A DNA stretch of 64,000 bases, taken from Sphingobacteriales bacterium 50-39 (lineage in GTDB: Bacteria > Bacteroidota > Bacteroidia > Chitinophagales > Chitinophagaceae). The notes beneath the pieces were generated by a model. That model saw nothing but the letters and a program-made list of their open reading frames with translations. It was not told the DNA's origin and did no database searches. Of the stretch, positions 16,236 through 23,907 are shown in pieces. The position numbers and the translations under genes were made by a program. Where the stretch lies: assembly GCA_001898505.1 (NCBI GenBank), contig MKTZ01000026.1, positions 303,194 to 367,193 of the forward strand, read 5' to 3'. Each line of letters begins with the position of its first letter. The first letter of the stretch is position 1.

Positions 16236-16447
16236 ATCGTCGCAAATTTAATTCTTCTCCCCGATAATCATATCGACTCACATACAACGACACGCTATTT
16301 TTATCGAACCACCCATATTGTTAACCAATGTTTTACAGGACAAAACCCCCATTGTCATACATGAACTACGCATCCAATTACACCAATATTTAAATAAGTA
16401 TTAAAGAAAATATTTGCAGTATTTTAGTCCTTTCCTCCTGTCTGCCT

Positions 16448-17197
16448 ATGGATAAAAAAATATTCACTGAATTGCATGAATTGCGATTACTCCTTGCCAA
16501 AGTGGTCGGCACCGCTGATCAGCCTAAAGAAAAACAATTTTCTGAAGAAGCCATAGCCAATGCTGCCAAAGCCTATAGAAAAATGACCATCGATAGAGGA
16601 GACTGGCTAACCGAAAATGAATTGCCGAAGTACCTCGGTCCCTGCCCTCCCTGGCGCGCCGGCGCTTTCATTCAGGAAGCATTCGCCTTCAACCATGTCA
16701 TCAAAAAAGGTCGGGAATATCTATATTATAAAAAAGATATCGAAGCCCTGGGTCAGGAAGTCAAAGCCCATAATATCAATCTCAGACGATACAAAGAGTT
16801 TATAGACGACAAAGCGGCATTTGATAAAAAAGTAGCTGCAGCAAAAGGCCCGGCAAAGAAAGGCTCCAAAGACAAGCGATACCAAATGCCGCCAAATGTC
16901 AACAATATCACCACCAACGCCATTCCCAAACCAGATGCGGAGCTCGTTCGTCAAGATCTCGCCAACCTCAAAACAGAGTTTAACCAAGGCAAATACGAAG
17001 CGTATATCGATGTTTATAAGGGTACACATGCAATGCTAAAATTCATGTATCACTTTGAGAAATATCTGGAACCCAGCCTAAAAAGACGATGCAAGAAATG
17101 GTGTGACAACTTCAACTATGCCAATCATGCGTTAGAGCTAATAACAGGGAAAATGCAAAAAATGTTAACAGCGGACTGCAACGTCATCGAATTATAA
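16448..17197 (+). CDS. Protein with an internal excisionase-like winged helix
   Basis: A 249-residue protein. Residues about 54-100 resemble the HTH_17/excisionase winged helix: WLTENELPKYLG, a loop, then KKGREYLYYKKDIEAL. The first 35 residues form a charged helix. The C-terminal 120 residues are helical and rich in aromatic and basic residues (MLKFMYHFEKYLEPSLKRRC). A Lys-rich linker (KGPAKKGSKDKRY) joins the two. It is followed 18 bases later by a second HTH gene (17216-17500), so the two probably form a regulatory or excision unit of the element. It is divergent from the cyclase-fold gene with a 212-base gap. Confidence 0.65.
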   Translation: MDKKIFTELHELRLLLAKVVGTADQPKEKQFSEEAIANAAKAYRKMTIDRGDWLTENELPKYLGPCPPWRAGAFIQEAFAFNHVIKKGREYLYYKKDIEALGQEVKAHNINLRRYKEFIDDKAAFDKKVAAAKGPAKKGSKDKRYQMPPNVNNITTNAIPKPDAELVRQDLANLKTEFNQGKYEAYIDVYKGTHAMLKFMYHFEKYLEPSLKRRCKKWCDNFNYANHALELITGKMQKMLTADCNVIEL

Positions 17198-17215
17198 CAA
17201 AATTCATAGATCATC

Positions 17216-17500
17216 ATGGACAAAGTATCTCCTGGCTCCATTTTACTGCATAGCATCACCCCCGAAGAGTTCTATACCCAGCTCCGTGCCATCATCAAAC
17301 AAGAAATGATGCAAGACCAACTTTTGACGAAGGAAGGAGCGTTGAAAATGAGCGGGGTCAGCAATTCTACTTTCATGAAAGCCATCAATGATGGAATCAT
17401 AAAGCCACAATTGGTCAAAGGACGAACTAAGGCAATGTACCTAGAATCCGAAGTTCTAAAGATTGAGAAAAAGAAGAAAAGATCTACATCACTGAAATAA
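17216..17500 (+). CDS. Excisionase-like HTH protein
   Basis: A 94-residue protein with an N-terminal helix (TPEEFYTQLRAIIKQEM) and an excisionase-type HTH (LLTKEGALKMSGVSNSTFMKAINDGII) followed by a wing with basic residues (VKGRTKAMYLESEVLKI). It ends in a Lys/Arg tail. Architecture parallels the 9777-10082 protein. It may control integrase directionality or transcription of the element. The start lies 18 bases after the preceding gene. Confidence 0.85.
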   Translation: MDKVSPGSILLHSITPEEFYTQLRAIIKQEMMQDQLLTKEGALKMSGVSNSTFMKAINDGIIKPQLVKGRTKAMYLESEVLKIEKKKKRSTSLK

Positions 17501-17604
17501 TCCCCAATTACGAGGTTAAATATTTTTCATCGTTCGGAGAGCCAAAATACATAGACAATTAGTGAATCAAAAGGCATCAACATCTACTCTTATCCCTTTA
17601 ACAA

Positions 17605-17877
17605 ATGGCCAAAGAAATAAACGGAATCGCGCATAATATAACCACCTCAATTAGACGCTTCTCGTTCGACGAGAGAATGGAGGATCTTGACGAAGAATTT
17701 CTATCGGAGATATTGATATATGAGTTAAAGATTAAAAATAAATCTTCAAACCTGTGGATGTCCGACCCAAAAATTCGAATTCACTTAGCCCAACCACCTT
17801 TTGTAGAAAGTCAAATAAACCGTCCGCGTTTCGAAAGTAAAGAAAGCTTATGTTTGTTATTTAAATTTTATCTATGA
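17605..17877 (+). CDS. Unrecognised 90-residue partner of the TIR-like gene
   Basis: No family recognised. A short acidic helix (ERMEDLDEEFLSEILIYELK) is the main visible feature; the C-terminal 30 residues contain KIRIHLAQPPFVESQINRP. The stop overlaps the next start in an ATGA (17874-17877), so the two are translationally coupled. That tight coupling, typical of regulator-effector or antitoxin-toxin pairs, suggests it controls or assists the TIR-like protein, but this is inference from arrangement. Confidence 0.55.
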   Translation: MAKEINGIAHNITTSIRRFSFDERMEDLDEEFLSEILIYELKIKNKSSNLWMSDPKIRIHLAQPPFVESQINRPRFESKESLCLLFKFYL

Positions 17878-19106
17878 ATTATGTGGTTTTTTATTCTTGG
17901 CAGTCGGATTTAGAAAATAAACTGAATAGATCTTTTATTCATGACGCCTTAGAAAAGGCAGCGAGGCATATTTCAAAAACCGAAGCCTTTTCTTTGGAAG
18001 CAGTTATTGATCGGGACACTTATGGCATACCAGGAAGCCCATCGATCGTTGAATCGATTACAGGGAAAATCGCCAAGTCAGACGTTTTTGTGTGCGACGT
18101 TTCAATTATTAATTCTAACTCAAAGGGTCGTCAAACACCCAACCCTAACGTCATATTTGAGCTCGGGTACGCATCGTCCATATTGGGTTGGGACAGAATC
18201 ATCATGGTGCAGAATGCAGCGTTTGGGGGGCCTGATTTACTTCCGTTTGATCTTAGAGGGCGCCGAGTCCTTCAATATTATATTGACGAAGCTATTGAAC
18301 ACAAATCGGAAGAAAAGCAGAAACTGAAGGAAGGTTTAATAGATACTTTTCATCATGCCCTACAATACTATAGCGCCCTAAGAAGCATCAAAGAGAAAAA
18401 AGTAATCTGGTGGGGGAATTGGGATATGGATACTATAACAAAAGTGCGTGGCGGGCACCTACACATAACCAGAGTTTCATCCGATGCTTTTTTCTTCGAA
18501 CTGATGATTTTTGATGGGGCAAGAACTGGACATGTAATTGGAAAAGCCCAGATCCTAACTCCAAATTCTGCTTATGCAAGAATACAAACAACCGACGACA
18601 AAGAATGTGAAATTCATTTTAGGCGAAGACTAGAACGTGACGGTTGGTATATGGAAATCGAAGAAGGGCCGCATTGCTCTTATTGGCATGGAGTAAGTAC
18701 CACTTTTTCAGGCACCTACAAGCATGCAACAGAGTCAGCTGCTAAATGGGGTTACCTCGACGAAATAGATCTCAATGAAATTGGACGACTGACAGGGAAG
18801 TATCTCCCGATATTTCTACAAAACTTTCAGCGAATTAACAGTCAGATGGAAGATGGATTTACTGTCATTACTACCGGCGTGAAAGGAATGTACACAATAA
18901 TGGAATCGATAGTAGTATTGGACAAAGTTGGCACTGTCTGGTGTGCATGTTTAGACTCTGAAAATAAATCGGTGCGCTATTTTACTAACGCAGGCAACGA
19001 AATGCAGGCAAAACCAAAAGCTATGGAAGATTGGCTAGGCAAATTTACAGACCGAACAGTAATCGTGAGTAATGGTGAACCAATTCAGCCTAATTATTCC
19101 TACTAA
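17874..19106 (+). CDS. TIR-like / nucleotide-binding-fold effector candidate
   Basis: A 410-residue protein. Residues 1-150 form an alpha/beta fold related to TIR and deoxyribosyltransferase domains: VVFYSWQSD (4-12), DRDTYGIPGSP (46-56), KSDVFVCDVS (68-77) and NPNVIFELGYA (90-100). E96 sits where TIR NADases and deoxyribosyltransferases place their catalytic Glu. The next part (RIIMVQNAAFGG to LPFDLRGRR) belongs to the same family. Residues about 175-275 look beta-rich (VRGGHLHITRVSSDAFFFEL) and could be a ligand sensor; the last 120 residues are unknown. TIR effectors deplete NAD+ in several phage defence systems. Whether this one does is not shown. Coupled to the 17605 gene. Confidence 0.7.
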   Translation: MNYVVFYSWQSDLENKLNRSFIHDALEKAARHISKTEAFSLEAVIDRDTYGIPGSPSIVESITGKIAKSDVFVCDVSIINSNSKGRQTPNPNVIFELGYASSILGWDRIIMVQNAAFGGPDLLPFDLRGRRVLQYYIDEAIEHKSEEKQKLKEGLIDTFHHALQYYSALRSIKEKKVIWWGNWDMDTITKVRGGHLHITRVSSDAFFFELMIFDGARTGHVIGKAQILTPNSAYARIQTTDDKECEIHFRRRLERDGWYMEIEEGPHCSYWHGVSTTFSGTYKHATESAAKWGYLDEIDLNEIGRLTGKYLPIFLQNFQRINSQMEDGFTVITTGVKGMYTIMESIVVLDKVGTVWCACLDSENKSVRYFTNAGNEMQAKPKAMEDWLGKFTDRTVIVSNGEPIQPNYSY

Positions 19107-19203
19107 TAGCCTGCAATTAGCTCAAGAGATTAATCCCTGTTACACGGAGTACGGTCACTGGCTTATAAAATTAGGTGAATTAGGATAGTAAAGTGTAAAG
19201 AGC

Positions 19204-21366
19204 TCATGCTGTTAAATATACAATTTCCTGCATTTGGTAGCCATCCTTACCCGAATCGAAAATAGCGACGTAACGATTATGTGGTTCCTCCTTATATTTT
19301 TCGAGCACAAATTGCGTAAAATAACGGCGATATTCCTCGGTGTTTGGCGCGATCCAGTACGAGAACATCCAAGTCACCCCTTCCCAATTGTCGCCCGCAC
19401 ACCGGAAGTCATGAACGCGTCCATCTTTCTTATATTTTTTCCGAACGGCTTTAATGGAATTGACTAGCACGGTACGGTTTTTCTCTCCCATTTCAAGAAT
19501 TTGTATCGCTGCATTGATCGAATTTGGCAGATTTGAGCCCTCCAATATAAGGATCAACTGCTTTGCAGGCCACTGAGCGTAGTGTATTATTTTCTTCACT
19601 GACCGCCTTGTCTCATCCTGAAGAGCCAAATAATATCGGTTAAAGTCGTCTGCCATAGTCGGCAAATTGATAACTCTCTTAGCCTCGTATTCTTCTTTTG
19701 GTATATCATCGAAGCGCAAATTACGCTTCAAATAGTATCCCAACAGATCCAGTTCATCCCGAATACGGAATTTGATATGAGTGAAGAATTGGCTTCTCCT
19801 TTGCAAGTAGTGAAGCAGGTAAGCGGGACCTTCCATATGCTCGCAGACAATCCGCAGATCGTAAAGACATATGAGCCAAGGAAACGTTTCCAGTCCAAAT
19901 TCTCCCAGGGGGCTTCCCACCTTCAGATTGGTCGCTATCGGTCGCATTGTCTCCAGGGTTAGACAAACAAAAAAAGCCTTTTTGATCCGAGAGCCGTCCA
20001 AAACCACCTTTTTACCATTTTTATCCCGAAATTCGGCAGCAGATTTACCGAACAGGTATTTATACGCCTTCCGGGCCTGAGAGTGCGAAGCCAAGACAAT
20101 TTGGTCTACATGTGTTTCGAGTCGGGCAATGTATCCCCCTTTTGCACGGTCAGTTATCCGGTGGCTTTTGCCTTCGATGAACAAGGCATTACCGTCGATT
20201 TCAATATATCCATCCATTTCCCCACCGTCGTATACCAAATTGGTATGATAAATTTTGGCTTTCAACACTTTTTGTAAGCATTCGATACCGGTCGCCATCA
20301 GATACTCGTGACGCCACGACTTATACTTCTCCCTTTTTTTGGAATCCTTCAGCAATGTCTCCGCAAATATCCTATCAAGGGAATAGTCCAATAAAGAAAG
20401 CGAGGGGCAGATGTACCGGCCTTCATGGCGAATCACCGGCCTATCCTTCAGGGGATGCATTATTTCAGGGGCGGAAAAGTCTGGGTTAATCCCGCCGAAA
20501 CCGATCGACAGGCGATTCAAAAACTTTTCTATAGTCGCGACGTTTATCGGTTCCATGGCCGCCAGATCTTGCACCGTAAAACTGATCCGATGTCCCAACA
20601 TAACCATTTCATAGGTCATCATCGAGCGCTGTATTTCCCGCTTTATCACTGCGTCGTCCGCCTTTTTGTAAAACTCAAGAAAATCCTGCGGATACGGAAG
20701 TTTTGGCTCCCTGTTCTTGTATTTGTAGGCAATCGCATCTTCGTAAAGCTCATCCACGCTAGCATGGATTTCCTTTCCACCTTCAAGAATTACGTCCGCG
20801 GAATAGTCCGCAATTGTTAGGCACAAAGCAATCGCTTCTTTTACGGAAAAGCCAAACTGTTCCTTAAAATATTCATCATAAGGCAAATAAAGCCCTTCCA
20901 CCAAATCCCAGTGGTGTTCATCAAATGTTTCATTCCGAACAAGCAACTCCTCCAGCGACAGTGCCTCGGAAAAATGCTCAAAACCAAAATGTTCATCAGG
21001 ATTTTTCCCTTTCCAAAATTTTTCCTTGTGAAGGATAGAATATAGCAGCATCACCCGTGTTGCCATTTCCTCGATCTCATATAAATCCTTAGCAACCTCT
21101 CTGGCCTGAGAAAATTCCCGATACCCCAAAGAGAATGGGAACTTTAGGCAAATGAGCGCCAGATATTCCGTGTTGACTGCCGATGGTTCAGGGCCGCGGC
21201 CAGATTGGGCTCTCCGTTGCTCAATTTGTGTCCGGGCAAACGAGTTAGCAATCACGTTGAATGAGCCATACTCCCTAATCTTCCCTTCCAAATCGTTAAT
21301 AGTCTCACTCATTTGCCGTTGCATCTCAGCAAAACGTTCATCCCTTGTCATATTATCAGTATCCAT
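19204..21366 (-). CDS. Large protein with PD-(D/E)XK-like nuclease core
   Basis: A 720-residue protein. Near residues 380-402 it reads GGEMDGYIEIDG then ALFIEGKSHR, the D ... E-x-K core of restriction-type nucleases (D about 385, E about 397, K about 399). The first 340 residues are helical with no recognised domain; the last 300 are unknown and contain aromatic-rich segments. No Walker motif or membrane helix is visible. The gene starts 21 bases after the HNH gene on the same strand, so the two are probably one operon of two nuclease-like proteins. It could be a restriction-like defence factor; no methyltransferase is nearby. Confidence 0.6.
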   Translation of the reverse strand: MDTDNMTRDERFAEMQRQMSETINDLEGKIREYGSFNVIANSFARTQIEQRRAQSGRGPEPSAVNTEYLALICLKFPFSLGYREFSQAREVAKDLYEIEEMATRVMLLYSILHKEKFWKGKNPDEHFGFEHFSEALSLEELLVRNETFDEHHWDLVEGLYLPYDEYFKEQFGFSVKEAIALCLTIADYSADVILEGGKEIHASVDELYEDAIAYKYKNREPKLPYPQDFLEFYKKADDAVIKREIQRSMMTYEMVMLGHRISFTVQDLAAMEPINVATIEKFLNRLSIGFGGINPDFSAPEIMHPLKDRPVIRHEGRYICPSLSLLDYSLDRIFAETLLKDSKKREKYKSWRHEYLMATGIECLQKVLKAKIYHTNLVYDGGEMDGYIEIDGNALFIEGKSHRITDRAKGGYIARLETHVDQIVLASHSQARKAYKYLFGKSAAEFRDKNGKKVVLDGSRIKKAFFVCLTLETMRPIATNLKVGSPLGEFGLETFPWLICLYDLRIVCEHMEGPAYLLHYLQRRSQFFTHIKFRIRDELDLLGYYLKRNLRFDDIPKEEYEAKRVINLPTMADDFNRYYLALQDETRRSVKKIIHYAQWPAKQLILILEGSNLPNSINAAIQILEMGEKNRTVLVNSIKAVRKKYKKDGRVHDFRCAGDNWEGVTWMFSYWIAPNTEEYRRYFTQFVLEKYKEEPHNRYVAIFDSGKDGYQMQEIVYLTA

Positions 21367-21387
21367 TCCCTCTTTTTGATTTCATAT

Positions 21388-22071
21388 TTAATCATCATCC
21401 ATATGGCCGCAAATAACGCATCTCGTGCCATTCCATGCACCGCTAGTACCGCAATTTGGACAATCCCACCCTGAATGAGGACTTGGCGAAGATGGCCTGC
21501 CTCCAATGCCATATGGCCCTTTTACAATGACAATGTGACTATCCTGGGAGAGAATTTGAAATAGCGGAGCCAGAACAATGGGCTCATTTCTCGCAGTGAT
21601 TTCCCGGTGCGTTAAATGCAGGTCAATCAAGGGCTCAATTGCCGACAACGTTTCTTCATTGAAGATATCTTGTTCCAGTGCCATCTTTAATGTCCCGATC
21701 GCCTTAGAAACTCTCTGCTTGGTGATGGTAGTTTCCGCAAAAAGCCTAGCAGCTTCACTTTTTTCTGCTGCCCGTTGCAAAATCAATTGAATCAGCGGAG
21801 ATGATTCGAAAATAGTGTTATTTTTAAATGCATTGCAACTTTGACATGAAGGGAGCCAGTTATCAAATGAATTAACTCGAAAATCCTTCGGTCGACCAAG
21901 TTCCGATAGCACTAGTTTTAGTTGCAATGGTTTATCCAACAAAGCTTCAGGAATGACATGATCGACCTGCATTCGATCAAATTCAACAAGCTTCTTGCAT
22001 ATATAACACTTTTCGGCGTGTACTACCCAAATAGCGTATCTCTCTGAGACACTAAAAACATATTTGCCCAC
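21388..22071 (-). CDS. HNH endonuclease with C-terminal zinc ribbon
   Basis: A 227-residue protein. The HNH core is CYICKKLVEFDRMQVDHVIPEAL (C22, C25, D37-H38), then NWLPSCQSCNAFKNN, giving the two CxxC knuckles, the DH dyad and the final Asn of HNH nucleases. The C-terminus has a second zinc site (CPNC and CVIC, about 203-222). The middle is helical. HNH enzymes cut DNA in restriction, phage defence and homing contexts. It lies upstream of the 720-residue nuclease-like gene, same strand, 21-base gap. Confidence 0.88.
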   Translation of the reverse strand: MGKYVFSVSERYAIWVVHAEKCYICKKLVEFDRMQVDHVIPEALLDKPLQLKLVLSELGRPKDFRVNSFDNWLPSCQSCNAFKNNTIFESSPLIQLILQRAAEKSEAARLFAETTITKQRVSKAIGTLKMALEQDIFNEETLSAIEPLIDLHLTHREITARNEPIVLAPLFQILSQDSHIVIVKGPYGIGGRPSSPSPHSGWDCPNCGTSGAWNGTRCVICGHMDDD

Positions 22072-22181
22072 CGGTAATCTAAGTTAAACTATGAAGGTAG
22101 GAAAATGACACTAGCTAAGAAAATTGTTAACTGCTATAGGAGAACGGTGAATTGAAGAAACGGAGATAAATTAGGCACTCC

Positions 22182-23525
22182 TCAAGAAATTGTACTCTTA
22201 AAGTCGGCTAACTTCTTGGCAAATTCCTTTTTTACCTCCTTCTCAAAACTATCCAAGTAATTCTCCGTGGTCTTCTTGTCTGTATGCCCTAGCGATTCCT
22301 GGATAAACTCAGTGCTGACGCCCGACCGCTTCAATACAGTAGAAAAGGTATGCCGGGAAACAATATTGGTCACCTTCTTTGTAATTCCCAACTCTTTAGC
22401 GATATTCTTCATTTCTTTATTGATGAACTGGATCAATTCTGTCTTCACAAGATCATACCGTCTCATAGGATTGTCCGCTTCCTCAATGATTGGAAAAATA
22501 AAGCTGTCTGGCCGCCTATCCTTGTTCCCGTAGGTATCAATGACACGGCGCATGTCCTCGTTAATATACGCAATAATGGTCTTAGGATCGCTCCGCCCGG
22601 TACGCTCCGTCTTGGCTCGAACAAAGCTCAAATAGTCTCCGTCGATATTCTTATACTGGAGATGGGCAAAATCTTTTGGATTCATTCCATTGGCAAAATA
22701 GCAGAAAAGCCAAAAGTCCTTGGCCTTCCTTTCATCAGCCGTGCGGGGCTCAAACTCATATATTTTCTGTACCTCAGCTAGGTCCAGGGCCTTTTTGACA
22801 TTCCGGGACGTGGGTAGTTGGTATCTTCGCCGTCCAAATGGATAACACTTTTCCCGTTTGATGGTGCCATTCTCTATAGCTTCGTTAAATACTGCCCGTA
22901 AAGCCCTCAATTTGATGCCCACCGTTGTCTTGGAACGCTTACGTTCATTAACCATCCATTGCTCATATTGATTCAGATAACTGACCGTTATTTCCGCAAA
23001 CCGGACATTTCCCCGGAACTTCTTTAGGGAATTATAGGTATCCTGGTAGTTAAGAGCGCTTCCTATCCTACCCTCTTCTAGTAGTCTCCGGATATAAGAG
23101 AGAAAGGTTACAGAAATATAGTCCTTGTCGGGATGGGTTTCTCGAAGAAGAGGAAAACGTTTTTCATAAGGCTGGATATCGAATTGATAGCCTGTGACGA
23201 CAAAGGGTTGTTTGTTTGTCCGTCTTTGCCGGAAGTGCTTGTTATCCTTTATAAAGTCCCTTTCGAACTCTTCAAAGCTGAAAGGGTCTGCCTCCCGGGC
23301 AAATGTCTTGGCTTTGGCTTCTATCTCCTGTAATTGGTCCCGGATCTGTTGAAGTTCCTGGCTGATCCGGGGAGCTGTCAACTTCTTATGGTCTTCGGAG
23401 GAAAGGTCAAAAATAGTTAGGTAATATTCGACTTCCCGGTTAAAAGTGACCCTCAATTTGAGAGGATACTTTTCTGCTTTTTTTTGCCTCCTGGTGTCCA
23501 GGATCACGGCAATACTTACTGACAT
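22182..23525 (-). CDS. int: Tyrosine recombinase (element integrase), Bacteroidota type
   Basis: A 447-residue integrase. It has an N-terminal arm-binding domain, a SAM-like core-binding domain (RKRSKTTVGIKLRALRAVFN, about 200-220) and a C-terminal catalytic domain. Catalytic residues seen are R391-H392 (SRHTFST), H414 (SLGHTDKK) and the nucleophile Y423 (NYLDSF). The first-box Arg position reads NGMNPKD and the His of the usual HxxR box is Ile, as in many Bacteroidota mobile-element integrases. It lies about 190 bases from the tRNA-Leu fragment and points inward from it, the standard place for an element integrase. It would catalyse insertion at the tRNA 3' end and excision with an excisionase. 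Confidence 0.93.
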   Translation of the reverse strand: MSVSIAVILDTRRQKKAEKYPLKLRVTFNREVEYYLTIFDLSSEDHKKLTAPRISQELQQIRDQLQEIEAKAKTFAREADPFSFEEFERDFIKDNKHFRQRRTNKQPFVVTGYQFDIQPYEKRFPLLRETHPDKDYISVTFLSYIRRLLEEGRIGSALNYQDTYNSLKKFRGNVRFAEITVSYLNQYEQWMVNERKRSKTTVGIKLRALRAVFNEAIENGTIKREKCYPFGRRRYQLPTSRNVKKALDLAEVQKIYEFEPRTADERKAKDFWLFCYFANGMNPKDFAHLQYKNIDGDYLSFVRAKTERTGRSDPKTIIAYINEDMRRVIDTYGNKDRRPDSFIFPIIEEADNPMRRYDLVKTELIQFINKEMKNIAKELGITKKVTNIVSRHTFSTVLKRSGVSTEFIQESLGHTDKKTTENYLDSFEKEVKKEFAKKLADFKSTIS

Positions 23526-23569
23526 AACTGATCAAATTTTTTCTGGTTCACAAATCCCTCTCACCAAAA

Positions 23570-23591
23570 ATTTGCAAACAATTTGCAAACA
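23570..23591 (+). repeat. Two tandem copies of ATTTGCAAACA, candidate right arm-type sites
   Basis: 23570-23580 and 23581-23591 are identical 11-mers on the same strand, between the integrase start and the tRNA fragment. One more copy lies inside the left boundary (2357-2367). They may bind the integrase N-terminal domain or an excisionase. Confidence 0.5.
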
Positions 23592-23712
23592 AAAGCCAGC
23601 TAAACGCCCTTAAAAGGGTGTCAGTGAAGATAATCGCAAAAACTTAATCAGTTGAAATTTAAACAGTTAGTCAACCTGGATAAACCCCGGTTAAAGCAGA
23701 AAAGGAATCAAA

Positions 23713-23769
23713 GCGGGCTCAAAATCTGGTATTGGCAACAATGTGCAGGTTCGATTCCTGTTCTGGGCA
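23713..23769 (+). other. tRNA-Leu(CAA) 3' fragment, right attachment site
   Basis: This is the 3' part of a leucine tRNA gene. It has the anticodon loop CTCAAAA (anticodon CAA at 23720-23722), a long variable arm that folds as ATTG-GCAA-CAAT, a T arm with GTTCGATTC closed by GCAGG/CCTGT, and an acceptor 3' strand TCTGGGC with discriminator A. CCA is not encoded. The D arm and acceptor 5' strand are absent to the left, where element DNA begins. It marks the right end of the island; the intact tRNA-Leu should lie at the other end, probably left of this window. Confidence 0.8.
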
Positions 23770-23775
23770 CGATGA

Positions 23776-23800
23776 CCCCTCAGCAAAGCTGAGGGGTTTT
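23776..23800 (+). terminator. Intrinsic terminator after the tRNA fragment
   Basis: CCCCTCAGC (23776-23784), loop AAA, GCTGAGGGG (23788-23796), then TTTT: a perfect 9-bp stem. It would have terminated the original tRNA-Leu transcript and so is chromosomal. Confidence 0.85.
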
Positions 23801-23907
23801 GCATTTCAGTAGCGTGGCGAACTTGTTCGTCTAAGCGGATGAATGCAAAAACCTAAGCACCGCCTGGACACTTGACTTTTCGCCTTTCGTTAGCTATTTT
23901 TATTACC

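Noticed and set aside
17605..17877. Reading the 90-residue gene as a CBASS or Thoeris component
   Set aside because: No motif supports any named family; only its coupling to the TIR-like gene is solid.
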